The notes under the pieces: model-generated
Told to the model about the DNA's origin: nothing
What the model saw: only the letters and a program-made list of their open reading frames with translations
The model's database searches: none
Position numbers and translations under genes: made by a program
Shown: positions 41,631-52,309 of the stretch, piece by piece
Layout: every line of letters begins with the position of its first letter
Numbering within the stretch: the stretch's first letter is position 1
Source of the DNA: Nothopassalora personata
Taxonomy: Eukaryota > Ascomycota > Dothideomycetes > Mycosphaerellales > Mycosphaerellaceae
Length of the DNA: 64,000 bases
Assembly (NCBI GenBank): GCA_033816765.1
Contig: CM066292.1
Span: 2,046,001 to 2,110,000 of the forward strand
Direction of reading: 5' to 3'

Positions 41631-44600
41631 TCAACAACTCCCCACCACATCCTCAATACTTCCCTCCTTTCCCATCCCACAAACTCGCCTCAAATACCCC
41701 TCAAACCTTCCCAGCACCTCCTCCGCATCTGCTTCCCCAACACAACTCCCATCAAATACCATCCTCACCTCCAATCCCCCCTGACTCTGAAAAACTCTCC
41801 CCTTTACTCCAAACCCCGGCGGCACCCGATCCGACATGCTCTGATCCAGCTCCAACCTCGGCGCCTCGTCTTCTCCTTCGGCACCAATAGTGTGTACATC
41901 ATCCAACGGTGCAGCGGTAGCGCAGTTGAGGATCCAAGTCTTGTAGCGTTGATGGTACAGGTTGGAGCCGGCGAAGCTGGAGTTGTCCGGGGCGAGCATG
42001 TTGTCGGAAATTTGTTTGAGAGATTGTGAGAGTGGTAGGGCTGGGCTGATGTTAATTGCGAGATTGACGAGAGTTAGGGTGGGACCGACGAGGGATTGGA
42101 TGGAGGGGAAAGGGGCGGTTCGGCCGTTTTGGACTGTGGTTACTGCGGTTTGGGATCGCTGGGTGGTGTTGCGTGAGGAGAGGGTTAGTGCCCAGGCTAG
42201 GTGGGCGTAGACGGACCAGGGATGGGTTGAAGGGAGATCTGTGGGGAGATCGACTTGGCTTTGGAGAGTGCACAAATTGTGCTCATCCTGTCTCGGGTCT
42301 TTACCGCCTACTTCGGAGTCCAATGATATTGGTGCACTAATATCGTCCACGAGCGACGAAATCCAGCGCGCAAAGGGCCCAAATGACGAGGCTCCAGGGC
42401 TGTTCCGCAACTCCTCAAGATTCTTCAGACCGAGATCAAGCTCCTGGAAAAGAAGCGCTCGGCTCCACTCATCCATGATGACATGTCCAAGAGTCAAGAT
42501 GAGGACCGGCGATGGTGATTCATTGGCGGCATACGCCAGTCTGAAAGCGCGGCCACTAAGGGGCAAAGGTTTACCTCTCATGTCATCGAGGTAAGTTTCA
42601 GCTTTGGTGAGATTCTCCAATTCAGCACCATTACGCGTGACCACTTGATAGAAACGGCCATCGATGTGTAAAGTGTGCGCACGAAGTATAGTGTGACGCT
42701 GCTGAAGCACTTCCAGAACCTCTTTGAGGTGCTCGAAACTTACGTTCCGGCAGTGGAAGCAGTACGATGTCACCCATGTCCCAGTCCCGAGATTCTCGGC
42801 AGCCATGTGAGACTGGAAGGGAGTCATGGGATATGCATCCTCGATGTCGTCGACTCGCAGATCCAGAGCTTTGGCGCAGAGCGAGACAATGTGGGCCTCT
42901 GGTTGTTCCAGCTGGACATCGGGCGATTCAGGCTTTTCATCGCTCCTTGCAGCATGTTCAGCCATTGCTGTCAACTCATTGTGCTCAAAGACCGTGGCGA
43001 CACTCAAACTATATCCTCGCGACCTTGCGATGCCCACAAGTCGTATCGCAAGACCAGAGTCTCCCGAAAGGGCAGAGAACTTGTCGGTATCCTTGATGTC
43101 TGCTACTGGAATGCGCAGCACTTCACTCCACATCTTGCGAAAATCTTCAAGACCGTCGCCAGTCTCACTCGGTGCGTGAGAATCGACCTTAGCATCCGTC
43201 TCCAGCATAGTCTTTGCAACGGCAAGGCGTTGCAGCTTGCCGGTGGCAGTCTTGGGGATAGCGCTGACGAACCAAATGCTTTTGGGTAATTCGGTTGTTG
43301 TAACTTTCTCTTTGAGCCAGCGAATCAGGTCGTGCTCAGTCAGAGATTGACCTTCTGCGACCACGACGGCGACGCCAATATCTTCGCCGTATGTCTCGTC
43401 CGGTACGGCGAAAGAGACGGCTTCGGAAACCTTTGCATTTGTGAGAAAAACACTGTCCAGTTCAACAGGACTAAGACTCTCGCCTCCTTTGTTGATCATC
43501 TCCTTCAGCCGGCCTGTGAGGAACAAGGATCCATCCTCGTCGAAGTAGCCCTGGTCTCCGGTTCTAAAGTGACCTGAGCCTGTGAAGGCCTTTGCGTTGG
43601 CTTCAGCATTTCCCAGATATCCCAGCATCGTCGACTTGCCGCGGATCGCGATCTCCCCTATTTCTCCTTGAGCCACTCGTTGCCCATCATTGTCTACGAT
43701 AACCACATCTACGTTGATAGAGGGATAACCCACCGATCCAGGTTTCCGCTCCTTGTCGTCGACATGCGACGAAATATGATGAGCATTCTCCGTCATAGCG
43801 TATGCCTGCAGCACAGGAACATCAAAAGCGTCTTCAAGCTTCTTCAAATCTTGCGGGGACAAAGCAGAAGAGCACGAGCGGATAAATCTCAGCTTCGATT
43901 TTGAGCCCGCACGTGGTAGGTTGAGGATCATTTTCTGGTGTGTTGGCGTGGCAGTCCACCACGTCGCTTCGTGTTGCGTAAAGGCTTCCCAGAAATCAGC
44001 TGATACACCATTGGTAAGAATGACCAAGCCGGCTCCGGACAGTAACGGGGCTAGGAGTCCAGCAACAATGCCGTGGATGTGGAACAAAGGCATTATCAGA
44101 ACCGTCCGATCCGAGTTTTGTAGCGAGTAGGCTTGGAGTACATTCTCGGTGGATGCGAGGAGGTTCTCCAAGGTCAAGGGCACCCTTTTCGGCTTCCCGG
44201 TTGTCCCTGAAGTGTGGAGGATTACAGCAGTCGTTGGAGATACCGTATCCTTCGACTTGGAGCTCTGTCCTGTTGCTTTTGCCATACCACCTGGGCGTAT
44301 ACGAAGTATCTCCTGTTCACCACGGGAGCACTCCAGCGGAGCACACGGAAGACTCTGTACAGCAGACGTGAGTCCGCCTTCCGCGGCCCATGTGGCCTCG
44401 GAGGCAATCGCAAACTCTGCATCGGCATCTTTGATGTAGTACGCATATTCATCTGCCTTGAATTGGGGATTAAGAGGAGCAATCGTGGCCTCACAGGTCA
44501 GCAGTGCCAGGAATACGAGGACAACTTCCAGGGAGTTCGGAAAGACGACTGCAACCACAGAACCCCTCGAGACGCCACACTGGAAGAAATCGTCCCGCAG

Positions 44601-44717
44601 TTGTCGAACCTGAGAATCTAGGGCTTCATACGTGACCGAACGCGTTTCATCGTTGTCTTGTATCAATGCCAGATGTTCTGTGTGATCACGAGCCAACTTG
44701 GCCAGTATCCCTTCCAT
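41631..44717 (-). CDS. NRPS-like synthetase: adenylation-thiolation-condensation
   Basis: Single exon, 1028 aa. Residues ~1-510: adenylate-forming domain close to fungal oxalyl/fatty-acyl-CoA ligases (VILHTSGTTGKPKRVPLTLE, MPLFHIHGIVAGLLAPL, HFRTGDQGYFDEDG, GRLKEMINKGGE, and the A10 lysine in IPKTATGKLQR). Residues ~535-610: carrier domain with the phosphopantetheine serine in ALSGDSGLAIRLV. Residues ~640-1028: condensation-type domain with AYPMTPFQSHM, and LGHVIMDEWSRAL where HHxxxDG is expected, so the second His and the Asp remain but the first His and Gly are replaced. There is no release domain after it. It probably loads an acyl or amino acid and joins it to an amine or alcohol; the product is unknown. 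No tailoring genes are adjacent. Confidence 0.85.
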   Translation of the reverse strand: MEGILAKLARDHTEHLALIQDNDETRSVTYEALDSQVRQLRDDFFQCGVSRGSVVAVVFPNSLEVVLVFLALLTCEATIAPLNPQFKADEYAYYIKDADAEFAIASEATWAAEGGLTSAVQSLPCAPLECSRGEQEILRIRPGGMAKATGQSSKSKDTVSPTTAVILHTSGTTGKPKRVPLTLENLLASTENVLQAYSLQNSDRTVLIMPLFHIHGIVAGLLAPLLSGAGLVILTNGVSADFWEAFTQHEATWWTATPTHQKMILNLPRAGSKSKLRFIRSCSSALSPQDLKKLEDAFDVPVLQAYAMTENAHHISSHVDDKERKPGSVGYPSINVDVVIVDNDGQRVAQGEIGEIAIRGKSTMLGYLGNAEANAKAFTGSGHFRTGDQGYFDEDGSLFLTGRLKEMINKGGESLSPVELDSVFLTNAKVSEAVSFAVPDETYGEDIGVAVVVAEGQSLTEHDLIRWLKEKVTTTELPKSIWFVSAIPKTATGKLQRLAVAKTMLETDAKVDSHAPSETGDGLEDFRKMWSEVLRIPVADIKDTDKFSALSGDSGLAIRLVGIARSRGYSLSVATVFEHNELTAMAEHAARSDEKPESPDVQLEQPEAHIVSLCAKALDLRVDDIEDAYPMTPFQSHMAAENLGTGTWVTSYCFHCRNVSFEHLKEVLEVLQQRHTILRAHTLHIDGRFYQVVTRNGAELENLTKAETYLDDMRGKPLPLSGRAFRLAYAANESPSPVLILTLGHVIMDEWSRALLFQELDLGLKNLEELRNSPGASSFGPFARWISSLVDDISAPISLDSEVGGKDPRQDEHNLCTLQSQVDLPTDLPSTHPWSVYAHLAWALTLSSRNTTQRSQTAVTTVQNGRTAPFPSIQSLVGPTLTLVNLAINISPALPLSQSLKQISDNMLAPDNSSFAGSNLYHQRYKTWILNCATAAPLDDVHTIGAEGEDEAPRLELDQSMSDRVPPGFGVKGRVFQSQGGLEVRMVFDGSCVGEADAEEVLGRFEGYLRRVCGMGKEGSIEDVVGSC

Positions 44718-45460
44718 GGCTGCTTTGTCTTCTCACACAGATGTGCTCCCCGCGCTGCCGTTGTTCGGGTCCAGAGTGGAAAGCTCTCGAGGACCAACAT
44801 GGGACTGTTGGGCTCAGAAGAGGGAGCCATTGCGTCTTTTCGATCGTGCTGCACACAGCCAGACTATCTGCCTTGGCACGCGAATCGACAGTGACCATGA
44901 TGCGGACTAGACTGAAGAGCTATCCGAGGGGCCACGTAGGGTCAAAGTTCGGGGCCAAAACAAGCGCGGATTTTGGTACAGTAGCCGTATTGACGTTTAG
45001 GTGTGGACAACTTGGCTCATTGTCGTTCAGGGTGTGGCCCTCAAACGGAGCTTGGCTTAGAGCGAAGCCCTCGGACACCGAGCATTGTGTGGTGTTGCTG
45101 CAGTGCTGCGGAAGTGATCCTCCCGTAGATGGCAAGATGGGTAGCAGATCAGAACGTGCCGTTAGCGCACAGCCTAACTGTAATGTGGCGTTTCTTTGGT
45201 TGCAGATGAGATCATGCGATCGAGCTACTCGGCTAAAGGCCTGTGGAGCTGAAGTCAGCGGCTGGATGCACGTGCGGTGATGCTGGGCATACTTCAGCTT
45301 GACGGAAGTTGGTAGCCAAATCATTACAGGAAGCATGCACGTGCGCTGGTCGAAAAGGAAATGCCGATCCCCAAGAGGAGGCTGCACGTGTAACGACTTC
45401 ATTCACGAGCGCTCTAGCTCATATACATCTATATGCACCTCACCCGCATCTCATATAGCT
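44718..45460. promoter_or_regulatory. NRPS-like promoter region with three GCACGTG sites
   Basis: 743 bp between the Nudix 3' end and the NRPS-like start. CACGTG E-boxes occur at 45269-45274, 45338-45343 and 45385-45390, all preceded by G and within 122 bp. bHLH factors bind this word in fungi. They lie 550-670 bp upstream of the NRPS-like ATG and 70-190 bp behind the Nudix stop. Confidence 0.45.
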
Positions 45461-46803
45461 CTAAATCTTCGCCTCACCACTCGCAAAGCCATTCACCACA
45501 GCAGTCATCAGCTGGTTCGCAATAGCCGTGTTCGGTGGTAACCTCAAGTCACCCTCCTTGTACTCTGGACTAGCATCTTCGCCCAGGCCTGAAGTACCCA
45601 CTCTGAGCGCATGCCGCACCTCATCGAAGTCGAACCATCGTGCATCATCGAGTTCCGGGTCGTTGCCGAGGTCGATGGTCTCGCCGGTAGGAATCGCTTG
45701 ACCGATGGCGCCAATCATGAGGTTGGCTGGGTATGGCCAGGGTTGTGTCGAGTGGATCACGACTCTTCCCACGAGAATGCCTGCTTCTTCGTAGACTTCT
45801 CGTCGCACTGCTTCCTCGATTGACTCGGCGGGTTCGGCGAATCCAGCGAGAGTTGAGAACCAGTACGGCGGCCAGCGCTTTTGTCGTCCGAGCAGGATCC
45901 GATCGCCTTTTGAGTTGACTACAGCCATGATGACGGTGGGATCTGTGCGTGGGAAGCACAAGTTGGAAATGCCTGTCCTTGTCACACATGGCGGTCGGAC
46001 CTTGGGGTCTGCGCCTTGCTCCGTGTTTGAGGGTAGCGCATTACTGGCTCGTTTGGTCGAGCCATCGGTGGGTGGACATGTCCGCTTGAAGCCGGCATTG
46101 ACGCTCATGGTGAGGTTTCCGCAAGCCGCACAGTATGGGTTCCGTGCATTCCAGTCGAGCAATTGTCTTGCCTCAGCATATATCGCCGCATCTTGTGCTT
46201 CAACATCCATGATTCTGCCCTTGCCGAAGTCCAGATTTCTGCTTTTGAGATGGGCGAACAACTCCTCACACGCGTCCTTGACGCTCGCTCGGGGTGTGAC
46301 GTCGATGGCGAAGTACGGTGCTCCGGTGTACAGGTTCTTTGCTTGGTATGTGAGGCCATTCTTGTCCCTCTCGTCGATGCCGAGGAAGATGATCTGGGGG
46401 ATGTAGTTGTCGCTGTTGTACGTCTCGATCAATTCCTTTTCGTCCTTCGAGAAGGCATCGTGGCCGATGATGGACTTGACGTCGTCGTACTTGACGTAGG
46501 CGAGCTTGCCGTGGCCGGGCTGGGTGTTGGGCTGGACGAGAGGCTGGAGTTGGTTGCAGAGGAGGAACGATGTGCCTGGGTCATGTTTCAGTGCTGGACG
46601 TATCCGTGGTGGATCGTGGCTATGCAATCAATACTGGAGTGCTTCAACGCCTGCGACAGAAACTTGCTGTCTGCTCTCAAGAATGCCACCCGGTTCAGAG
46701 GCGAGCCCGAGAAGTAGTTGGCGACTTCCTTGCCGAACTTTCGTGACAGCATCGAGTCGACGTCTGCGTGCGCCGGGTCTGGGTTCTTGGGTTGCACTGG
46801 CAT
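45461..46803 (-). CDS. NADH pyrophosphatase (Nudix, NPY1/NUDT12 type)
   Basis: Two exons, 46803-46635 and 46575-45461, intron of 59 nt (GTATTG..CCAG); 427 aa. It splits NADH and NAD+ into NMN(H) and AMP and also removes NAD caps from RNA in some species. N-terminal NUDIX-like domain (YFSGSPLNRVAFLRADSKFL), a zinc-ribbon start (NPYCAACGNLTMSVNAGFKR), then the catalytic part LCFPRTDPTVIMAV, the Nudix box GFAEPAESIEEAVRREVYEE then AGI, and the family-specific TQPWPYPANLM. The C-terminus is AKI, which fits a type 1 peroxisome signal; yeast Npy1 is peroxisomal. The intron was placed to join LKHSS to TSFLLCNQLQPL. Confidence 0.92.
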
Positions 46804-47192
46804 GACTTTTTCACGCTAGAATATCTCTAGAGTGGATGCTGAGATTAAGGTGGCTGCTGGGGTTGGTGGTATTGCTGACGGGTTGAATGAGAACTACATA
46901 TACCTCTTCAATTCTGCCGCTCGTGCGAGGGGCATCGCTCTGGTGGGGTCATCGTCGACGGCTTCCGGCAGACGAGTGTGAGCCTCTGGTCAAGAAACAC
47001 CGTCATGTCCCGCATTGGGTGTTCGAGACCACCACCGAGATTGTAATGGCCTCAACGTACGACGCGGATGATATTGTCCTGCCATCAACGTCGTTGTCCT
47101 TCTACAGTACTGTACTGTAGGTGTCATGAAGCGCGAGAACCCTTGAAGCGGACCTGCCTCCGCAATGCCGGGTAAAATTGGCAACATCCCCA
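46804..47192. other. Intergenic left of the solo LTR
   Basis: 389 bp holding the Nudix promoter; no further feature seen. Confidence 0.45.
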
Positions 47193-47376
47193 TGTTGTGA
47201 ATCAGGTGACTAGTGGCGCTGTTAGTCAGGACTTGGCACACACACACACCCTAATATCACACTGTTTCTGTAGCCAGAGACATAGTCTTACACTCTATAG
47301 CAATTTATGTGGTTACTAATCTCCCCTATTGTTTCAATCGAGAAGCTTGTACTCGTCAAATATCCTATCTACAACA
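47193..47376 (+). mobile_element. Solo Copia LTR with 5-bp target duplication, not RIPed
   Basis: 184 bp starting TGTTGTGAATCAGG and ending CTACAACA (TGTTG..CAACA ends), flanked by CCCCA at 47188-47192 and 47377-47381. It is the same family as the RIPed LTR at 2723-2897, but retains CA and TG dinucleotides and a (CA)n run. It must have formed by LTR-LTR recombination after integration; a copy this short would escape RIP. Confidence 0.92.
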
Positions 47377-48011
47377 CCCCATACATTATTGATTTACCTG
47401 GCCTACTACGCTCCTCATAAATTAAGACCTCCACTGAGGCTGCGTGTCTGACTAGATTTCAGCGATGATATTAGAATCTCCAGTCAAATGGAGCAACATG
47501 AGGGCACTGGATCATCGCGAGCGACATGACTCAGCCATTGCACAACATCAGGCACCCATTATGGATCTGGCGTGCCCAAAACATCCATGTGCAACAACCT
47601 TCAGCTCCCACATTCAGCTTCGGCTTGGCATGATTTTGAACCGATCATGGCCTTGATGCCTTGGCTTCTGCTCCGACGGCCATGACTTCGGTATCTTGCA
47701 CGAACATGTGTCTAATGGAAATGCCGAGTGAATCTCGACCTGTCCTTATGCTCAGCCTTATTGTCGCCTGTTGCTCAGCCATATCGCTTCACCGGAAGTC
47801 ATCTCGCGAGGTGCGGCTGAAGACGCGAGCCAAAGAAGTCAATATGCAAGGGCATGAATCCTTCCGCCACCAACTTTTCCAGGCACACATAGCATATCGG
47901 ACGCAGCCACGAGCGGCTATGTCTTGGCTGTGACACTACCTTCTACATACACCTGCAGGTAAAGAACCTTTTAATCTTTTGTTGTTTTGTCGCCAGTTCT
48001 GGGCTACTGAT
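47377..48011. other. Intergenic right of the solo LTR
   Basis: 635 bp upstream of the wall-protein gene; no gene or RNA recognised. Confidence 0.45.
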
Positions 48012-48049
48012 TGAGGTGTCAGTGAACACTTGAGGTGTCAGTAAACACG
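48012..48049 (+). repeat. 19-bp direct tandem repeat next to the start codon
   Basis: TGAGGTGTCAGTGAACACT (48012-48030) is followed directly by TGAGGTGTCAGTAAACACG (48031-48049); the ATG of the wall-protein gene is at 48052. Confidence 0.85.
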
Positions 48050-48051
48050 AA

Positions 48052-50869
48052 ATGTCTCGCTACCTTTCTATGCGAGCCTTGCTTATTGCTGCTTGGTTGA
48101 TATCGGCTTCAGCCCAGGTGACGAGATCATTCAACACCACGAGCAGCAGTGCGGCGGACAGTAATAACACAGAGTCGACGTCGACAAGTTCATTCTTCAG
48201 CACGACGCGGGAATTTCTTACTGTACCTCCGTCAAACTCGACCGCTCCCACAGGCAACGGAACAAGTTTTCCGACGACTGGTACTGGAGCGGAATACGCC
48301 TCGAGTTGCAATGCGGCGAAAGTCAGCTGGGTCGAGAAAGGCGGTCACGATGTCATCTCCACGTCGACTTTCACGACCGCGACACTGAGCCCGACCGCGG
48401 ATATCAGTTATTCGATTGACACCATCACTTCGCTAGGTGCGTGCAGATGAGTTGAAGACACTGATATTGCTGATGCTAATTTCCCGTGCAGCGCCTGGTG
48501 CAACTCCATACGCGTTCTGTGATGGCTACCCTCGCCTGAATGGCACCACCAGTGTGTCCGTTATTACATCCTCAACTCGATACAACGTTACCGAAACCTA
48601 TACCACCTCGAAGCCGATATATCGCAACATTACGGCGCCGACGTGTACCATCGCCAGTGACGACTGTGTGGCACTGAACTCAACCTACATCCAGCAGAAA
48701 AGTGTGTATGTTAGCTGGTTCATAGCATCAAACGATGCGTCTTTCTCAAGTCGGCCTTTTACAACACCGGCACCGATCTCGCCTGATCCTGATCACTATC
48801 CCATCTGTGGAGCTGCGACACTGGATCCGCAGCTTACTACCTTGATTCCTCCAGCGTGCATTGTAAACACCGCTCACGTTCAGCTCTATTACTGGCCAGT
48901 CATCACGGCAGCAAACTGCAGCCTTTGTGGGACGGCGTTATGTGCTACACAGACGTTGGGACCAACGATCTCAGGACAGCCGAACACGATCGTCACCTTG
49001 AACACCACATTGACTTCACCAACCGTGTACATCGCCATCACTGGCGATTACGTGTACCAAAGCAACAGCCAGACCATCAAGGACTCCAAGCTTTTAGTCT
49101 TTCCCCAGACCGCAGCTTCAGTCTCAAGTCTACGAGGCAAGATCGGGGGAGGTTTCGGTGGACAAGCATATCCTTTCAACTACGCCGATCTCAACTTGCC
49201 AGTGCCAGCAGATGCATATCGAGGACAACCGAAGTGCTTTACCAATCCTGAATACTTTGGGACGGTTACCACAACGTACACAGCCTCGAATGGCGATATC
49301 CTCACCACGACTTCGGTTGGGCCTGAGAACAACCCCTCTGTGAATCTATGCTCGACTATCTGGAACGACTACAATCCGGCATTATCGATCCCGCCTGAAT
49401 TGTCGTCGCTTTCCATTGCCGAGGGAGATGGTGCAAAATGTAACTTCACTGTGATGGAGAACGGTGTGTTGTTCGACCCACCTATCGCTTTGACACAAGC
49501 TGCAGCAGTAGTGAAGCCAACTGCTCCCGCAGGCGGCGGCATAGCACAGCCTACCGTTGAGAACCCTACCCCCACGGCACAGCCTGGTGACGTTCCCGGC
49601 CCTACTACACCTAGACCCACTGCGCAGCCAGATCCCCTCCCCACGCCAGCCCCGCCATCTCAACAACCATCGCCTCAAGATCAGGGAAATGTTAATCAGC
49701 CTCAGTCTCCGTCAGCGCAACCAGCACCGCAAGGCAGTCCAAACAAGGCCCCTGCGAACCAGGACCAAGCTCCGGCAGCGCAGCCTCCTCAGTCTTTGTC
49801 GCAGAATGTTGGCGATGTAATCGCGAGTATTATTGGCGCCAACCCGCAAGGCAATGCACCTGCTGAACCTACTAACGCTTTTGCACCAAATAATGGCGCA
49901 GCAGCAAGCCCGACGAATGCCTTAGAGGCCTTAACTGCATCGCCGGATGGGCCTGCTCCATCGCCGAATAACCCTGCAGCAACGACGAACAATCCTGCGG
50001 CGCCTGCAAACGGCAATGGTCAGTCAGGCGAAGCAGACCCAGGCAACGCGCGGGCGATTGGAGCAGTCATAAGCGGATCAAACAACCAGAAAGTCACTGT
50101 CGTGAACGCACCTTCAAATGGTGGCTTAGTAGTGGGTGGAGCGACTCTCGCTCCGGGACAATCTGCCAGTGTCGAAGGTATCGGGAAAGTCGTGGCGCAG
50201 ACTGCCGGTGTGGTTGTCAATGGTCAGAGCCGCGCATTCTCCGCGCTAGATTCACCAGCTGCACCGACTCCACCGGCTGCAAATGGAGCTGTCGTTCAAG
50301 GTAACGGTGAACAAGCTGTGACGATACTGCAGCCTTCTGGTGGTAATGCGGTCATCGGATCGAATACTCTCGCCGTCGGTGCCACGATCAATATCTCTGG
50401 TGTTGGGAATGTCGTCGCTCAATCTAATGGCATTGTGGTGAATGGGGAGTCAACCGTGCCGTTCACAGCCGTGCAAGGCGGTAAAACCAATGCCCCGACT
50501 CCAGCTGTCATCTCAGTCGGCGATGGCACTATCACTGCAGCGCCCAATGGCGGCTTTATTGTTGCGCCAGGCCAGACTCTTACGCCAGGTGGGCAGGTCA
50601 CAGTCTCTGGCACTACCTTCTCCCTGGACAATGCAGGAAGCGCGGTCGTGGTCAATGGAGTGACACACTCTGTCCAGCATGACAGCGCAAGTCTATCGGG
50701 AGGTACTTCGCCATCTACCACGGCCTCGGGGACTAGAGCTAGCGATGCGTCTCCCACAAGTGACAACGCGGGTTCGCCTACGCAGACTGCTGGTACGAGC
50801 ATGCAGCGAAGTCTATCGGTCTCGGTGGCGGCGTTATTGCCATTGCTGGTATGGGCGGCGATGGTATAG
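48052..50869 (+). CDS. GPI-anchored cell-wall protein with repeated beta-rich modules
   Basis: Two exons, 48052-48436 and 48492-50869, intron of 55 nt (GTGCGT..TGCAG); 920 aa. An N-terminal signal peptide (MRALLIAAWLISASAQ region), then a Ser/Thr-rich segment, a Cys-containing ectodomain with many NxS/T sites, and a long Pro/Ala/Gln/Asn-rich linker (~350-540). The C-terminal part has at least three copies of a ~60-residue module: VTVVNAPSNGGLVVGGATLA, VTILQPSGGNAVIGSNTLAV and ITAAPNGGFIVAPGQTLTPG, each followed by VVVNG or IVVNG. The Ser/Thr-rich tail ends in a hydrophobic GPI signal (VSVAALLPLLVWAAMV). It is likely a wall-exposed protein; function unknown. Confidence 0.85.
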
Positions 50870-51500
50870 ATATAGATGTAGATATGCATCATGTCTAATG
50901 AGATGAAACCATTCTTGTCGGCCCACTTCCTCAAGCGATCCGAGATCATAGGGCAGGAGCGATGAACCACGAGGCAAGACTCATATAACCTCCACAACCT
51001 CGACTCTCTCCAGCGATCCTCTTTGGCTCAACGGTCGACTTAATAGTCATTCTGCGAGATGCGTGGTAAGCTGTCGAGCACCTTTGGTTGAATGTGAAAT
51101 CTTCGCAGCTCTCATGTCTGCTTCGTCGACATCAGTGAATCTGACTACTGAGGATCGATTCTGATACGATTTCCGACTCCTATAGGATCATTTTCGCAAA
51201 AGTTACTGCTATAGTGTGATCCACAGTGGCAATATTACTGCCATAGGATGGACATAGCTACTAGGCCAACTAACTAGCCTTCGCGGGTGTATAGGGACCG
51301 ATACGGCTAGTGTGTGTGTTTTGATTCAAAATTTAATCAAAAGCACGCACTCCCGAGTGCTCAGTCTATACTATAGAGGGTGCTGCGGGTGCCGGCGTCC
51401 GTAAGGACTCTAAGAACAAGTGCGCTTAGTGCCGTAAGCAGGGAAAGAAGTGCGAGCATGGGGGTAGAGGGTTGGGGCCGCGGCTTGGTTAACATGGTTT
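50870..51500. other. Transition into the TA-rich repeat block
   Basis: 630 bp. At 51360-51480 the plus strand reads KNKCA-stop-CRKQGKKCEHGG, a half zinc-cluster-like motif with one TAG, similar to the motif in the frame-broken gene at 13.5 kb. A small imperfect palindrome (TTTGATTCAAAATTTAATCAAAA region) lies at ~51320. No intact gene. Confidence 0.4.
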
Positions 51501-51519
51501 CTCACGAATCCGATTTTTT

Positions 51520-52260
51520 TACCTGTTTGCCTATTTGCTTGTTTACTTGTTTACTTGTGTTCCTGTATGCCTATGTGCCTATATGCCTATATGGCTATTT
51601 GTCTATGTGCCTATATGCCTGTTTGCCTATTTTGCGCGATAAATTTTAAGCAAATTTTAGGTAATCTTAGTAGGAATTAATAAATAATTAGGTAGAGCTC
51701 TTATAAATTTTATTTCAGAATTGGCATATAGGTATATAGGTAAGTAGGCATATAGGTAAATAGGTATAGAGGTAAGTAGGTATATAGGTAGATAGGTATA
51801 TAGGTAAATAGGTAAAAAGCCGTATCCGTAGTAAACATAGCTAATTCGGCTACGAGGCGTATAGGTAAATAGGCATATATATATATCTAGGTATATAGGC
51901 AAATAGGTAAAAAAGCCGGATTCGTAAGAAACTATATTAACTAGGCTATAAGGTTGTACTTACTCGTAGTAGCTAATCTATAGCCCCTATAAGTAAGTAC
52001 ATAGTATATAGGTACATAGGTATATAGATAAATAGGCATATAGGTAAACAGGCATATAGGTAAATAGCTAAATAGCTAAATAGCTAAATAGCTAAATAGG
52101 TATATAGGTATATAGGTATATAGGCAAATAGGTAAAAAGGTAAAACTCTAGAATTAAGAGAAACTATATTAACTAGGCTACGAGGGTTAGGTCGCGGCCT
52201 AGTTAATATAGTTTCTCTCGAATCCGGGGTTTTGCCTTTTTGCCTATTTACCTATATACC
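51520..52260. repeat. Minisatellite arrays in opposite orientations
   Basis: 51520-51640 is a run of CCTATNTG-like units (GCCTATATGCCTGTTTGCC). 51717-52138 holds the reverse-complement units (TATAGGTAAATAGGCATA and variants), and 52225-52262 returns to the first orientation. Interspersed four times is a module related to GCCTAGTTAATATAGTTTCT followed by CTCGAATCCGG-like sequence, in either orientation. The arrays could fold into long hairpins. Confidence 0.8.
52157..52218. repeat. Perfect 22-bp inverted repeat
   Basis: AGAGAAACTATATTAACTAG plus GC at 52157-52178 is the exact reverse complement of 52197-52218, with an 18-base GC-richer loop. It joins two oppositely oriented minisatellite modules. 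Confidence 0.85.
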
Positions 52261-52309
52261 TATTATAAGGGGCGGGCTCCCGTTTCTTAGTATAGGCTAC
52301 GCCTATACG

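Noticed and set aside
41631..46803. NRPS-like gene plus neighbours as a biosynthetic gene cluster
   Set aside because: The neighbours are a housekeeping Nudix enzyme and unrecognised membrane relics; no tailoring enzyme, transporter or cluster regulator is adjacent.
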